A stretch of 64,000 bases of DNA, from contig CM040428.1 of the NCBI GenBank assembly GCA_022702705.1, forward strand, positions 100,389,805 through 100,453,804, read 5' to 3'. Of this stretch, positions 33,170-44,071 are shown one piece after another. Origin of the DNA: Papilionanthe hookeriana x Papilionanthe teres (taxonomy: Eukaryota; Streptophyta; Magnoliopsida; Asparagales; Orchidaceae). A model generated the notes under the pieces. That model was not told where the DNA came from. It worked only from the letters and a program-made list of their open reading frames with translations, and made no database searches. A program made the position numbers and the translations under genes. Position 1 is the stretch's first letter. Every line of letters starts with the position of its first letter.

Positions 33170-34700
33170 CAAAATTTAAACCTTTGGGGTCGAGGATTTT
33201 ACATCCGAGACCGCATCGCTTTAGGATTCTTTCCCTATTGCAATGAAATACATCAAAAATTAAACCTTTGGGGTTGAGGATTTTACATCCGAGACCGTAT
33301 CGCTTTAGGATTCTTTCCCTATCGCAATGAAATACATCAAAATTTAAACCTTTGGGGTCGAGGATTTTACATCCGAGACCGCATCGCTTTAGGATTCTTT
33401 CCCTATCGCAATGAAATACATCAAAATTTAAACCTTTGGGGTCGAGGATTTTACATCCGAGACCGTATCGTTTTAGGATTCTTTCCCTATCGCAATGAAA
33501 TACATCAAAATTTAAACCTTCGGGGTTGAGGATTTTACATCCGAGACCGCATCGCTTTAGGATTCTTTCCCTATCGCAATGAAATACATCAAAATTTAAA
33601 CCTTTCGGGTCGAGGATTTTACATCCGAGATCGCATCGCTTTAGGATTCTTTCCCTATCAGCAATGAAATACATCAAAATTTTAAACCTTTGGGGTCGAG
33701 GATTTTACATCCGAGATCGCATCGCTTTAGGATTCTTTCCTTATCGCAATGAAATACATCAAAATTTAAACCTTTGGGTCGAGGATTTTACATCCGAGAC
33801 TCGCATCGCTTTAGGATTCTTTCCCTATCGCAATGAAATACATCAAAATTTAAACCTTTGGGGTCGAGGATTTTACATCCGAGATCGCATCGCTTTAGGA
33901 TTCTTTCCCTATCGCAATGAAATACATCAAAATTTAAACCTTTGGGGTCGAGGATTTTACATCCGAGATCGCATTGCTTTAGGATTCTTTCCCTATCGCA
34001 ATGACATACATCAAAATTTAAACCTTTGGGGTCGAGGATTTTACATCCGAGATCGCATTGCTTTAGGATTCTTTCCCTATCGCAATGAAATACATCAAAA
34101 TTTAAACCTTTGGGGTCGAGGATTTTACATCCGAGATCGTATCGTTTAGGATTCTTTCCCTATCGCAATGAAATACATCAAAATTAAACCTTTGGGGTTG
34201 AGGATTTTACATCCGAGATCGCATCGCTTTAGGATTCTTTCCCTATCGCAATGAAATACATCAAAATTAAACCTTTCGGGGTCGAGGATTTTACATCCGA
34301 GATCGCATTGCTTTAGGATTCTTTCCCTATCGCAATGAAATACATCAAAATTAAACCTTTGCAATAAAATACATCAAAATTAAACCTTTGGGGTTGAGGA
34401 TTTTACATCCGAGACTGCATTGCTTTAGGATTCTTTCCCTATTGCAATGAAATACATCAAAAATTAAACCTTTGGGGTTGAGGATTTTACATCCGAGATC
34501 GCATCGCTTTAGGATTCTTTCCTATTGCAATGAAATACATCAAAATCAAACTCTTGGGGTCGAGGATTTTACATCCGAGACCGTATCGTTTTAGGACTCT
34601 TTCCCTATCGCAATGAAATACATCAAAATCAAACTCTTGAGGTTAAGGATTTTACATCCAATACCACATTGCTCTGAGATCTCTCATCATTGTAATGATT
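33170..34700. repeat. 84-bp tandem array, about 17-18 copies, in 3' UTR of element C
   Basis: The unit 'CCTTTGGGGTCGAGGATTTT' (start of unit) repeats at 33,181, 33,265, 33,349 and so on every 84 bp, with near-identical copies up to about 34,150. Copies to the right are more diverged, with small indels and a partial duplication at about 34,352-34,388, fading out near 34,700. Because 84 is a multiple of 3, both strands stay open over long stretches. Tat and Ogre elements commonly hold such arrays before the 3' LTR, and these can seed genomic satellites. Confidence 0.96.
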
Positions 34701-35113
34701 CAATCCAATCAATTCAATTTTCTTTTGAGATTGAGGATGTTACATCCAAAACCATAAAATTTCAATTTTCATTTCAAATCAAATCCCTTCAAAATTAATC
34801 TTAACAAAACTTCAATCTAAATGAAAACTCAAAATCTAAATTTACACATCAAAACTTAAACTAAAACAAAACGAAAATCTAAATCGAAATTCCCCGCATC
34901 ATGTGATTTGGGACTCACCTCCTTTTCCTTTCCCCAGCCGAGAGTTCGGAATCTCCGAGTCTCGGAGATATACTTGACACTCCCCAGCGGAAATTCTTCT
35001 ACTTCGTCCCAAGTGTGTCACTTGGACATCTGTGTTGGTTTTGTTGATCTTTTCGGTCAACGCCAATACGCGCGGTGTGCTTGGTTAGCACACCACACCT
35101 ATCGGGGTCCATT
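34701..35113. other. 3' non-coding end of element C before the 3' LTR
   Basis: No ORF is supported. It holds a hairpin at 35,074-35,094. A convincing polypurine tract next to the LTR (35,114) is not visible; the last 16 bases read 'tatcggggtccatt', with only a short purine block. The LTR boundary is nevertheless fixed by alignment with the 5' LTR. Confidence 0.6.
35074..35094. repeat. Hairpin 20 bp upstream of the 3' LTR of element C
   Basis: GGTGTGCT, TGGTT and AGCACACC form a perfect 8-bp stem with a 5-base loop. It occupies the place where plus-strand priming normally starts. Confidence 0.75.
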
Positions 35114-38100
35114 TGTCGACCTCATTTTCGATGAGGTCTTCTCTCCTTCTTTTAGTACTTAGGATCTAGCCTTAGGCTTTTCCTTCGACTATCCTAGAGG
35201 ATTACAATCGGGACCCACCACTTAGAAATTCAAACCACTTCTTAACTCCCCGCAAACTCTACAAACTTGATTGTAGACCCCTAATCACCTAGAGGGTTGA
35301 AATCAAATGTGGAAGTTTAAAGGATGAGTTCCCATAGGACTCTTTGGTCTTAGGACTGCCCTGGGTGGCCTGGTCTGGTGAAGGGTTGACTTACACACAC
35401 ACTACACCGATGCACTACACTTTCACACACCCCTTAAAACTACACTCATATCCAACTTGACCTCCTGACTCATGAAGGCGATTCACATGGATGGTCCTTA
35501 ACCCCTAAGCCCTTGGCTAAGAGGGTTAGGAACAACATAGTGGATGCCTCAAATGAGTCCCTTCATGGCTCATGTGGGCTTGATATGGCTTCATGGCTCA
35601 ACCAAAATGATTTCATTCCACTTACATTCACTCAAGCTTCAATTTTCCAAATTTTCAATTTTCGACCCCCGGACCCTACACCCGCCAAATTTACCCAAAA
35701 CCCTTGAAATTACCCAAATTTTCCAAAATTCTCCAAATCACCCAAAATTCCTCAAAACCAATCCCAAACATTTCCACACCACTCAAATTGATCATTCATA
35801 GCCAAAAATACCAAAAATTCCAAAAAAACCCCCCAATACCCTCCAAATACCCAAAATGCCCCCCTTAGCCAAAAAATCAAAAAATTCAGAAAATTCCCTG
35901 AAAATACCAGAAAATCCCAAATATTCCCAATTTCATTTTGTTCAACTACACCATGGGCTAATTTTGTCAATTTACCCCACTTTTGTCAAAATCCCCAATT
36001 TGACCCATTTTAACCCAAAGTGAACCCAATGTCAAACCAAACCTATCCAATTGACCCAAATTCTGGTCCAATTCAATTCTAAACTTCAATTCAACATCCC
36101 CAACACCAATCTAGACCAAATCCAAGTCCAATTTGATTGACATTTGGATCCAATTTCACTTTTGGCCTTAAAGCCCAATTTGGACCCATGACCCAAACTT
36201 AGCCCAAACTCACCCAATTCAACTCCAATTAACCCCAAATCTTTTCTAAACCTTCCTTAACATTCCCACAAACAAAACACTAACATGATTTGCTCAAAAT
36301 TTAGACCCAAACCCCACTCAAATTCAACCCAAAGCCAAAATCCCTTAAATGGGCCTACACCTAAACCTAGCCCATATAGGCCCAAACCCCAAAATCAAGA
36401 CCCAATCAAAGTTGAAAACTCTTTAAAACAGCCCCATAAGCCATTTTCAACATTTATTTTACATCAATTTCAACCCTAGCCCTACATTGGCCCAAGTTAG
36501 CCCAATTCGACCTATGTCGACCCATTCACCAAAGAAACCCAAATCCAACCCAATTCAAACCCAAACCACCCCAAATTTGCTTCAAATCACTCATGACCCA
36601 TCCATGAGCTAAAACCAACATTTGTTTGGCCCAATCCTTCACAAATTTCCCATCCATAAATTTATTTCCAAACCAAAAGCCCATTTTCTTAAACCTTCCT
36701 AAAAGCCCAAACTTCATGCTAAAGCCCATATGACAAATTCTTCTCATCATACCCTTAATTAAAATCATCTCTAAGTTCAAATCAATCATCAAATGGTTCC
36801 AAATCAAGCCATGTGCCAAACTCCATCAAATCACTCCTAAATTACCAAAATTCATAAAAAACCTCTTTCATGAAAGTTGACTTAGCTTTTTCCAAGCCAA
36901 AGGCAAGCCATGAAGCCATGCATGAGCCACATGGAAGCCATGAGAGCCTCTTTACATGTCACCATGCCATTTTGGGCAAAAGGAGGAGACACTTTCCTTA
37001 ATTCCTAAAGGTGATTAACCACTCCCATGATTCCCCTTAACCATGCTTATGCCTAATTGTGCTTGGATGGTGACTTGACCCTACTGATTATGCTGAGCCA
37101 AATCACTTTCTCTTCAGCCTAAACCAAGCCTTGGGTGGTGCACCTAGCCCAAAGGGATGAGTTGACCAATTTGAGCCCAAAATGAGCCTTCTCTCATACC
37201 ATTCTAATCCAAGCCTTTTACACATGGCATTTGCCAATTGCCTACACTAAACCCCGGCCACGACCCACCCGAACAAGATGGTGACTAGTGCCTGGCCGGC
37301 CAGCCACCAGGTCGCCGGAAAACACCATGGCCGAGACCTTGGGAGGAGCCAAAACTTTGGAATTCCACCTGGCTGAGCTGCCCCATGCCCAATGGCCACC
37401 ATGGCTGTTCTTCTCATCACCAGAGCAGCTGATCCCAAGCCCTAACTCCCCCTGGGAGAGCCTCCAGCCATGCCTATTTAAACACCACCCCTTCTCGGCC
37501 ATGAGAGGTGCTGAAACAAACCTTAAGGAAACTCTGCCAAAATTGTTCCAGACTACTCCCCACACATAGAGAACTTGATCCCCACCGAAATCCCCTGCCA
37601 TTTCCTCTCTGCGAGCTCGATTTCGGAGTTGAAATCCAAGCCCAAAACCAGAACACTTCTCCACAGTGAGCCAATCCCCAAATTGATTGGTCCTACACCT
37701 TCACTGGACCAAGAGAAGAAGTTTACCGGCAAAAGCCCCTCTCCGGGCCAGCCATTGCTTCCGGACCTCCAAGCTTTGTGATCGGCTGTGGTCACTTTCA
37801 TAGCTAGACAATTCACTGTGCCAAGGACTTCATCCGGAGCTTACTTGGACCCAATCGAAGGTGACACAACTCTCAGATCGAAGCTTCACTTCTCTGAGCA
37901 AAGGTATGGACTCACTCTTCTTCCCGAGCTTCCAGAGATTATCCTTTTAATTTGAGTCAATTTAAATACATGTTTACCGTATGGATGTGTTCGTCTCCTC
38001 AAGACGAATCCATAGAGCATAAGAACACGAAAATCCGTTGAGAATCGAGTGAGAAATTAGGGTTAGAAGGTTGACGGTCACGGGTGCACACCAGTCGTAG

Positions 38101-41100
38101 ACGATGACCATGAGCGTCGGATCGAGCGTGTATCGAGTGGACGGTCTGGATCGAGTCGGACAGCGCGTTGGTACGTGACCCGGAGGGCCCTGGATCGCTG
38201 AGTCGGATGGCGGTGTCGAATCAGAAAGCGCCGCGCGGCGCTTCGGAGATGCTAAGGTTGACGCGGCGCCGACTCGGATAAATAGAAAAATAGGGATTTT
38301 CTGATTTATTTAATTCCCTAAACTTCAAAAATTCATAACTTTGTGTAGATAAATCAAAAAAATAAAATAAAAATACCCTCTCGCTCGATGAACGGAGGAG
38401 AATAATGTGAAAAGAAATCATTTAATTTCATCAAGTATTTTATTTTTAATGATTTATTTTCCCTCTCGCATTGTTTTAATTCTCCATGCATATAGGAAAT
38501 TCACCATGGCATGAGACCATAGGGCTTTGAAGCCTCTCGATTTGGGAACATTCCCTGAATTTTCCAAAGTCAGAGACCATCCCTATGAGAAGTTATTGAT
38601 TTTTCAAATTCATGTTATCGTTTTGAGTATTTTAAATCCAATAATTAGCATGTTGTGAAATAAATTCTAGGAAAATTTGGTGATGTTTCTTATGACCAGA
38701 GGACCCTAGGAAAAATAGGTTTTGAATTAATTCAGTTGGAATGACCCTAATTGGCTTAAACACCCAAAATAGGTCCTTAATTAATTAGAGCTAATCATGC
38801 ATTAAATTGATTTGAAATCAATTCTCCACTGACCTTTAGGATTAGAGGAACCCACCATAAAAGTTTGAAGTCAATTGGGTTTGGTTAGCCCTATCAAATG
38901 GGTTGATTAAGCCATTTAGCCAATTTAAACTTAAAAAAATTCATAACTTTCAAAATGCTTTTAAAAAATTCACCAAATTGGTTTTGGAGCCTCTCTGATA
39001 TCAGGAGAATTTAAGAAAATTAAAATTTCAATTTTCTAAAAAAGTTGATTTTTTGCATTATTTTAATATTTTAATAATTAAAAAAATAATAAAAATCACA
39101 AAAATAATAAAATTCACCAAAATGTCATATTTTGAATTTTAATCACATAGGAACAAACCCCATATTTTTCTTAGGTCTCTATGATGAGATATTAAATTTT
39201 AAAGCCCAAGGGTATTTTTAAAATTAAAAAATGTATTTTCTAGCATTTCCACTAAAATAATTATAATAAATCAGAAAAAAATCAAAAAATTGTGAAAATT
39301 GGTTCTCTGATTTCCTTGATATCAGAGAGATTTTTGAAAAATATAAAATTCATTTTTCAACCTTTTTTTTATTTTTAAATTAATTAATACTCCAAAACTC
39401 AAAATAATTATAATAAAAAGAATATAATTCAAAAAATCACCAAAATTGGTCCAAGTGGTCCTCTCAGTCATTAGGAATGTCTCATAATTTTCTTAAGGAT
39501 GTAAACTTTCCTTAAGTACATACTGTTAAATTTTCCTTGAAATCCCTATTTTTCACCAAAAATAATTACATAAATAAATTAAATATAGAAAAATCACATT
39601 TTCTCCTCTAATGTCTTTATTGACATATGAGTGAAGTCACATAAAATTTCAAATTCATTTGAGCTCAATTTAGTGAGTTATGAAATTATTAAGCTTGAAG
39701 AGCAAAGTGGTAATTAAAATTTTAACCCTTAATTAAAACTTTAGGCTTAATGAAATGAAAGAGTAAAATATTTGATCTTAATCTAATTTGGATGATTGAA
39801 ATTTAAATAATTAAAGGGTAGAAACCTATTAAATAATTCCAAAATAATTAAAATAAACCTTAATCAAATAATTAATTAAATTTGGAAGAATAATAAAATT
39901 GGAATTATTAAAATAGGGATATTATTAGGAAGAGATTTGTTCTTTAATTTAAGAATCCCTAAATTAATCATCTCAATAATATTTAATTCCTAATTAAAAT
40001 GATAATCCAAGTTTAAGATTTAAAATGCTAAAAGACTTAATTACTGAATTAAATTAAAGTTAAATTATTTAAATTAAATCCTTTTAAAATTTCAATTAAA
40101 TTAATACTTTAACAATTAAAATTAAATCATCTTTAAAATATTAAAAAATAAAATATTAAATTAAAATTAAAAATAAAATTAAATTAAAAATTAAAATTAA
40201 ATCAAATTAAATTAAATTAAATTAAAACATATTAAATTAAATCAAATTAAATCATATTAAATTAAATTAAATTAAATTAAATTAAATTAAATTAAAACCA
40301 AGGTAAAATTAAAATTAAATTAAATTAAATAAATCAAATTAAATTAAAATTAAATTAAGTCAAATTAAATTAAATTAAATTAAATTAAATTAAATATAAT
40401 ATCACTTAAGACATAATGAATTCAAAAAAAATAAATCTAAAACAACTTGAACACTATTCCAAACTTAAATCCATTAACTGAAATTAAATTAAATCATAAA
40501 TCACTTGAACATCCATTTGCCCTCAAAAGATCGTGATGTCATAACTCCTAAACGGAGCGTTAAGTGAAGTGCTACTTCATTTATAGGATATTCAAATGTC
40601 CTAGTTCATCGAGCAAGATAACAAAACTTGAACTCTGGATGATTAATTCATTTGTATAATTAAATTCTCTTGGACTTAAAACAACCCTAGAAATATTGAA
40701 AAGATGTTTAAGATTCGTCTTAAGCACTTCCTCGATATGATAGGATATTTATAAGAACAATTGAACTTAGTTGTTCTTTGATGAAGAAATTCGTCCTCAA
40801 ACCAAAATACAAGAACCTAGACGTCATAGGAAATGACTAGCTATAGGATTAGGAACTTGGTAGAAAACCATAACCCTTCCCTTAGCTTTACCTAGGAACT
40901 TGCTTTAAAAGCTTAAATATTCTAACCGTGTTTTAAGTGCAGCTTGGGATGACGGGAAGACCCTCCAGTACGCTTTTATTTTATTGCAATTTACCTTATT
41001 GCAATTTATTTAATCGCATCGCACTTACTTTTCTTGCATGATAAACAATCGTTGCATGAAAACCCACACCTTTAGGATAGTCCCTAAAACCGAAACCAAA

Positions 41101-42532
41101 ACTAAATTAAAAGTCATTACAAGATAAAATTCACCGCCACAACATTTCAAAATATAAGACAACTCAAAATTTAATCACAAACAGAACAACAAAACTACAA
41201 CTACAACTAAATTAAAACGTCTTGTTGGATGATCGGGAATATCTCGGATGATGTAACCTACGTGTTGCTAACGGGATTTCCACGGTCTAAATGAAAGTGT
41301 GGAACTCATTCGGTTGAGTTTAGCAAATTCATCCGGACTAAGTGAATCCGATAAAAATAACGATGCCGGAAGGATGGAACCGTGGGATCTTAACCGGTGT
41401 TGTTATAATCAACTTTAAGATTTGTTTAATTAAAATATTAAAAAACACCCGGATTTTAAGATTTTCTCTAAACCGAACACTTTTCTCATCTCCCGATTTA
41501 TGGCTTCTAAAACTAAACCTCTGCAACAATAAGGAGCTCGAAGCATGGTGGGCAGCACGGCCATCGTCGTCAGCAAAACTGAAATCTACATCAGCAAAAC
41601 CTGAGTCTATTTCAGCAGAACTTTCCTTAGAACTAAATAACCAAGCCATAGGACTTCGAGGTAGTTTGCCTAGTGAAACATAAATCCTCAACTCTTCGTT
41701 AGGCATTTGCATGATCATGTCATGTAAATTAAGCCCTAACCGGTCTTAGGACTCCGAGGTGATCGTTCGGTACGACATAAACCCTCCTATCTTCGAGGCT
41801 ATTTGTATGATTTTATCATACAAATATAAGTCCTAATTAATTAAAATTGGTAAGATCAAAACATTAAATAAACATTAGGGCTTTCCTAAATTCAAGCCAA
41901 ACAATAGGATAGTCGGGAAATTACCGAAGTTCACTTCGAATCTGTGATTTCTCCTACCTTTCTTCCTTTGAATTCCCAAAATAAAATGTTCCAAATTTGA
42001 TCCATTCCCTATTGAAATTCCAAAATTCAATCCCTTGAAAACTTAAACTTTGAAATTCTTGAGAGCGTAACTACCGATTATTATCGAGAGTTTTCTTAGG
42101 TGATTCACTGTCACTTAAGATGTAATTAACTATAGGGGCTTGCCCTTATAGGGAATTTTAAGAACCCAAGTAATATAAACCCTGTTTAATGTTTTCATAT
42201 TAGACAGGGGAACTTGTCGGCTTATAAAATTGGTTCGCAGACCAAACGGATGTCACAAATCTTCTAGTTTATTTAATCGAGCCCCATCATCAAGCAATGT
42301 GTCTATTCTTCGGGATAGATACATGGTTTGTGGTGCGGTGCTCGTTTATATAAACTATTCGGGATGTGAGATCAGTTTGATTCCATATCTTAAAATTTTC
42401 AAATTTAAAATTATTTTCAAAATCAAATACTACTTTTCAAATTATTTATCTAATTAAATCAAGAATTCGCTGACAATTTCTGTAGGCGACCTCTTTTCAA
42501 AACAAAACACCCAACCTAAAAATATGCCGACA
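35114..42532 (+). repeat. 3' LTR of element C (7,419 bp)
   Basis: It starts TGTCGACCTC and ends ATGCCGACA, followed by the duplication GGTCT. It is colinear with 14,317-21,788 throughout. Matching features: terminal hairpin 35,118-35,138, TATA-like 37,473-37,482, CpG-rich block about 38,030-38,280, AAATT array about 40,020-40,395, stem-loop 41,801-41,825. Differences from the 5' LTR concentrate at CTG/CAG versus CG-containing readings. Confidence 0.95.
37473..37482 (+). promoter_or_regulatory. Likely TATA box in 3' LTR of element C
   Basis: CCTATTTAAA is identical to 16,711-16,720. In this LTR it could drive read-out into flanking DNA. Confidence 0.5.
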
Positions 42533-42537
42533 GGTCT
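42533..42537 (+). repeat. Target-site duplication of element C, right copy
   Basis: GGTCT directly follows the LTR end CCGACA and is identical to 14,312-14,316. Confidence 0.93.
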
Positions 42538-42620
42538 TGGCATAGTCAAAATAATAATTTTGAATAGTTATATGAATTTCATCTGTTGTTGCGTTAGCAT
42601 AGTCAAAATAGTAATTTTAC
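42538..42620 (-). pseudogene. Continuation of element B gag N-terminus, with internal duplication
   Basis: The minus strand reads 'DYANATTDEIHITIQN', a close copy of 'DYANPTTYEIHITIQN' found on the other side of element C at about 14,300-14,255. The frame joins across the C insertion through the duplication. The segment also contains 'gcatagtcaaaata' twice, 58 bp apart (42,540 and 42,598). So a short part of B's gag was duplicated before or around the time of the insertion. Confidence 0.7.
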
Positions 42621-43712
42621 AAATATACCCATTAAAAATTAAAACTCTCATAACTCTCCTAAGAAAACTCCAAATTGAATGAAAGATACACCAGCAAATC
42701 AAGAGAACAAAGAAGAACTAAAGTATTCAAAATTATCACTCATGAAACAAATTTTAATAATATCTAAATAATTAACTCACTAAATAAATACAATAATTCA
42801 TAAAAGTTTCAAATGAACCCAAACTGACTTGAAACTTTGGAGGTTGTTTGGAATCTAATTCGAAGCACCTCTATAAAATTCATGGGTCTTAGGAGTAGTT
42901 TAAACATGTTTTAGATTCAAACTAAAACACAACCTTATTAAAAAAATCAAATTTAAAAATCTAAATATTAAAAGACAACTATATAAAAGTAAAATAAATA
43001 AATTGAAAAAAATAACTTTTTTTAAAGAGCTGACAAATTTCATAAAATCTGAAATATACTAAAATTTAAAGTAATTATTTAATTAAATAATCTCAGTCTG
43101 TGAGGTATCATTGGGTGACGTAACTAATTGCTTCTAACAAGGATTCTCTGGTTATTTTTATCTAAGGAGGCTAAAAACACTAACTACGCTAAGACGATAC
43201 AACCATGAGATCTTAACCAGAGCCACCATATAATAAAAATTTAAAAGTCAGCTCTACTAAAAAATTAAAAGACAATCCTATAAAAAATCAAAATAAAATT
43301 GAAATAAAATTCATAAAATTTAAAAAGCATAAAACTATTAAAACTTAAAGTAGAACATAAAACTCATAATGAAGTTCACTAAAATGTAAAATTAAACCTA
43401 ACAAAATAAACTTCCACCTTCGATCTATGAAGATTTATTTAATGACACAACCCATGATTTCTCATAATGAAATTCACTATCTTTTCTGACTAAGTAGATC
43501 AGGGATCATGATGACCTAGGATGATGGAAGGCCATGTGCATCTTAACTGAGTTTTGTCCCAATTTTTCCCATTTTGAATTCAATAAATCTTTAGACGTCA
43601 TAGGATTAGGATGGTGAGGACATTTATAGTCTTTCCTTTATGATTAAATTTACTTTACATATTTCTAAATTATCATTATAAGCTTAGGATGTGTTAATTG
43701 TTTTACAGGGTT
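42621..43712. other. AT-rich relic region with fragments related to the element C LTR
   Basis: No ORF was recognised. Around 43,085-43,240 the plus strand resembles 20,480-20,665 of the C LTR ('...gatcttaac...' and flanking order). Around 43,500-43,560 and 43,595-43,620 ('agacgtcataggattagg') there are further matches to the LTR near 20,070-20,110 and 20,600. These look like heavily decayed LTR pieces of a related family in plus orientation. The rest (42,621-43,080) is unidentified. Confidence 0.5.
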
Positions 43713-44064
43713 GATGTAGTTGATACAATGTTATCATAGTTAACTTATGTTTCCTTTATGTAGTGGCTTCTCCTTAATAGAGTTAGACTCTTTGTCATCA
43801 TTAGTCAACTGTTGGCATCCAATTTGTCCAAGAAAAGATGAACATAAAGTGAATGATGGACCTCAACTAAACAAACAATAATTTTTGTATGACACTGATA
43901 CTATGCTATCATAGTTAACTTATGTTTCCTTTATACAGTGCCTTTTTCCTTTATAGAGTTAGATTCTATGTCATCATTAGTCAACTGTTGGCATCCAAAC
44001 TATCCAAGAAAAGATGAACATAAAGCGAATGATGAACCTCAACTAAACCAAGAATAATGTTCGT
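43713..44064. repeat. Two tandem copies of a 176-bp unit
   Basis: 'ttatcatagttaacttatg' at 43,731 and 'ctatcatagttaacttatg' at 43,906, followed by colinear sequence including 'gtcatcattagtcaactg' in both, show a direct duplication with period 175-176 bp and about 90% identity. The second copy ends exactly at the left edge of the solo LTR. Function unknown. Confidence 0.85.
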
Positions 44065-44066
44065 AT

Positions 44067-44071
44067 GACAA
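44067..44071 (+). repeat. Probable target-site duplication of the C-type solo LTR, left copy
   Basis: GACAA here corresponds to GACAC at 52,671-52,675, four of five bases identical. One substitution after insertion is plausible for an old LTR. Confidence 0.6.

Larger units (their letters stand above)
14317..42532 (+). mobile_element. Element C: giant Tat-type Ty3/gypsy retrotransposon with captured AlkB domain (28,216 bp)
   Basis: Flanked by a perfect 5-bp duplication (GGTCT). LTRs of 7,472 and 7,419 bp start TGTYGACCTC and end ATGCCGACA. Order on the plus strand: 5' LTR, PBS for tRNA-Arg, gag with a CHHC zinc knuckle, aspartic protease, RT (YVDD), RNase H, a second plant-specific archaeal-like RNase H, integrase, a non-canonical ORF with an ALKBH9/10-like oxygenase domain, an 84-bp tandem array, 3' LTR. 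The dual RNase H and tRNA-Arg primer place it with the Tat lineage (Ogre/Retand relatives). By eye the LTRs are about 96-97% identical outside CWG sites, so insertion is fairly recent. Ogre elements reach about 25 kb, so this one is at the upper extreme. Confidence 0.95.

Noticed and set aside
33162..34149. Two long open frames (about 171 codons minus, 161 codons plus) in the 84-bp array
   Set aside because: They exist only because the repeat unit is a multiple of three without a stop in these frames. Both strands are open over similar lengths and there is no start context or domain.
33170..34700. CRISPR array
   Set aside because: The repeats are contiguous 84-mers without unique spacers, and lie in a plant retrotransposon 3' UTR.
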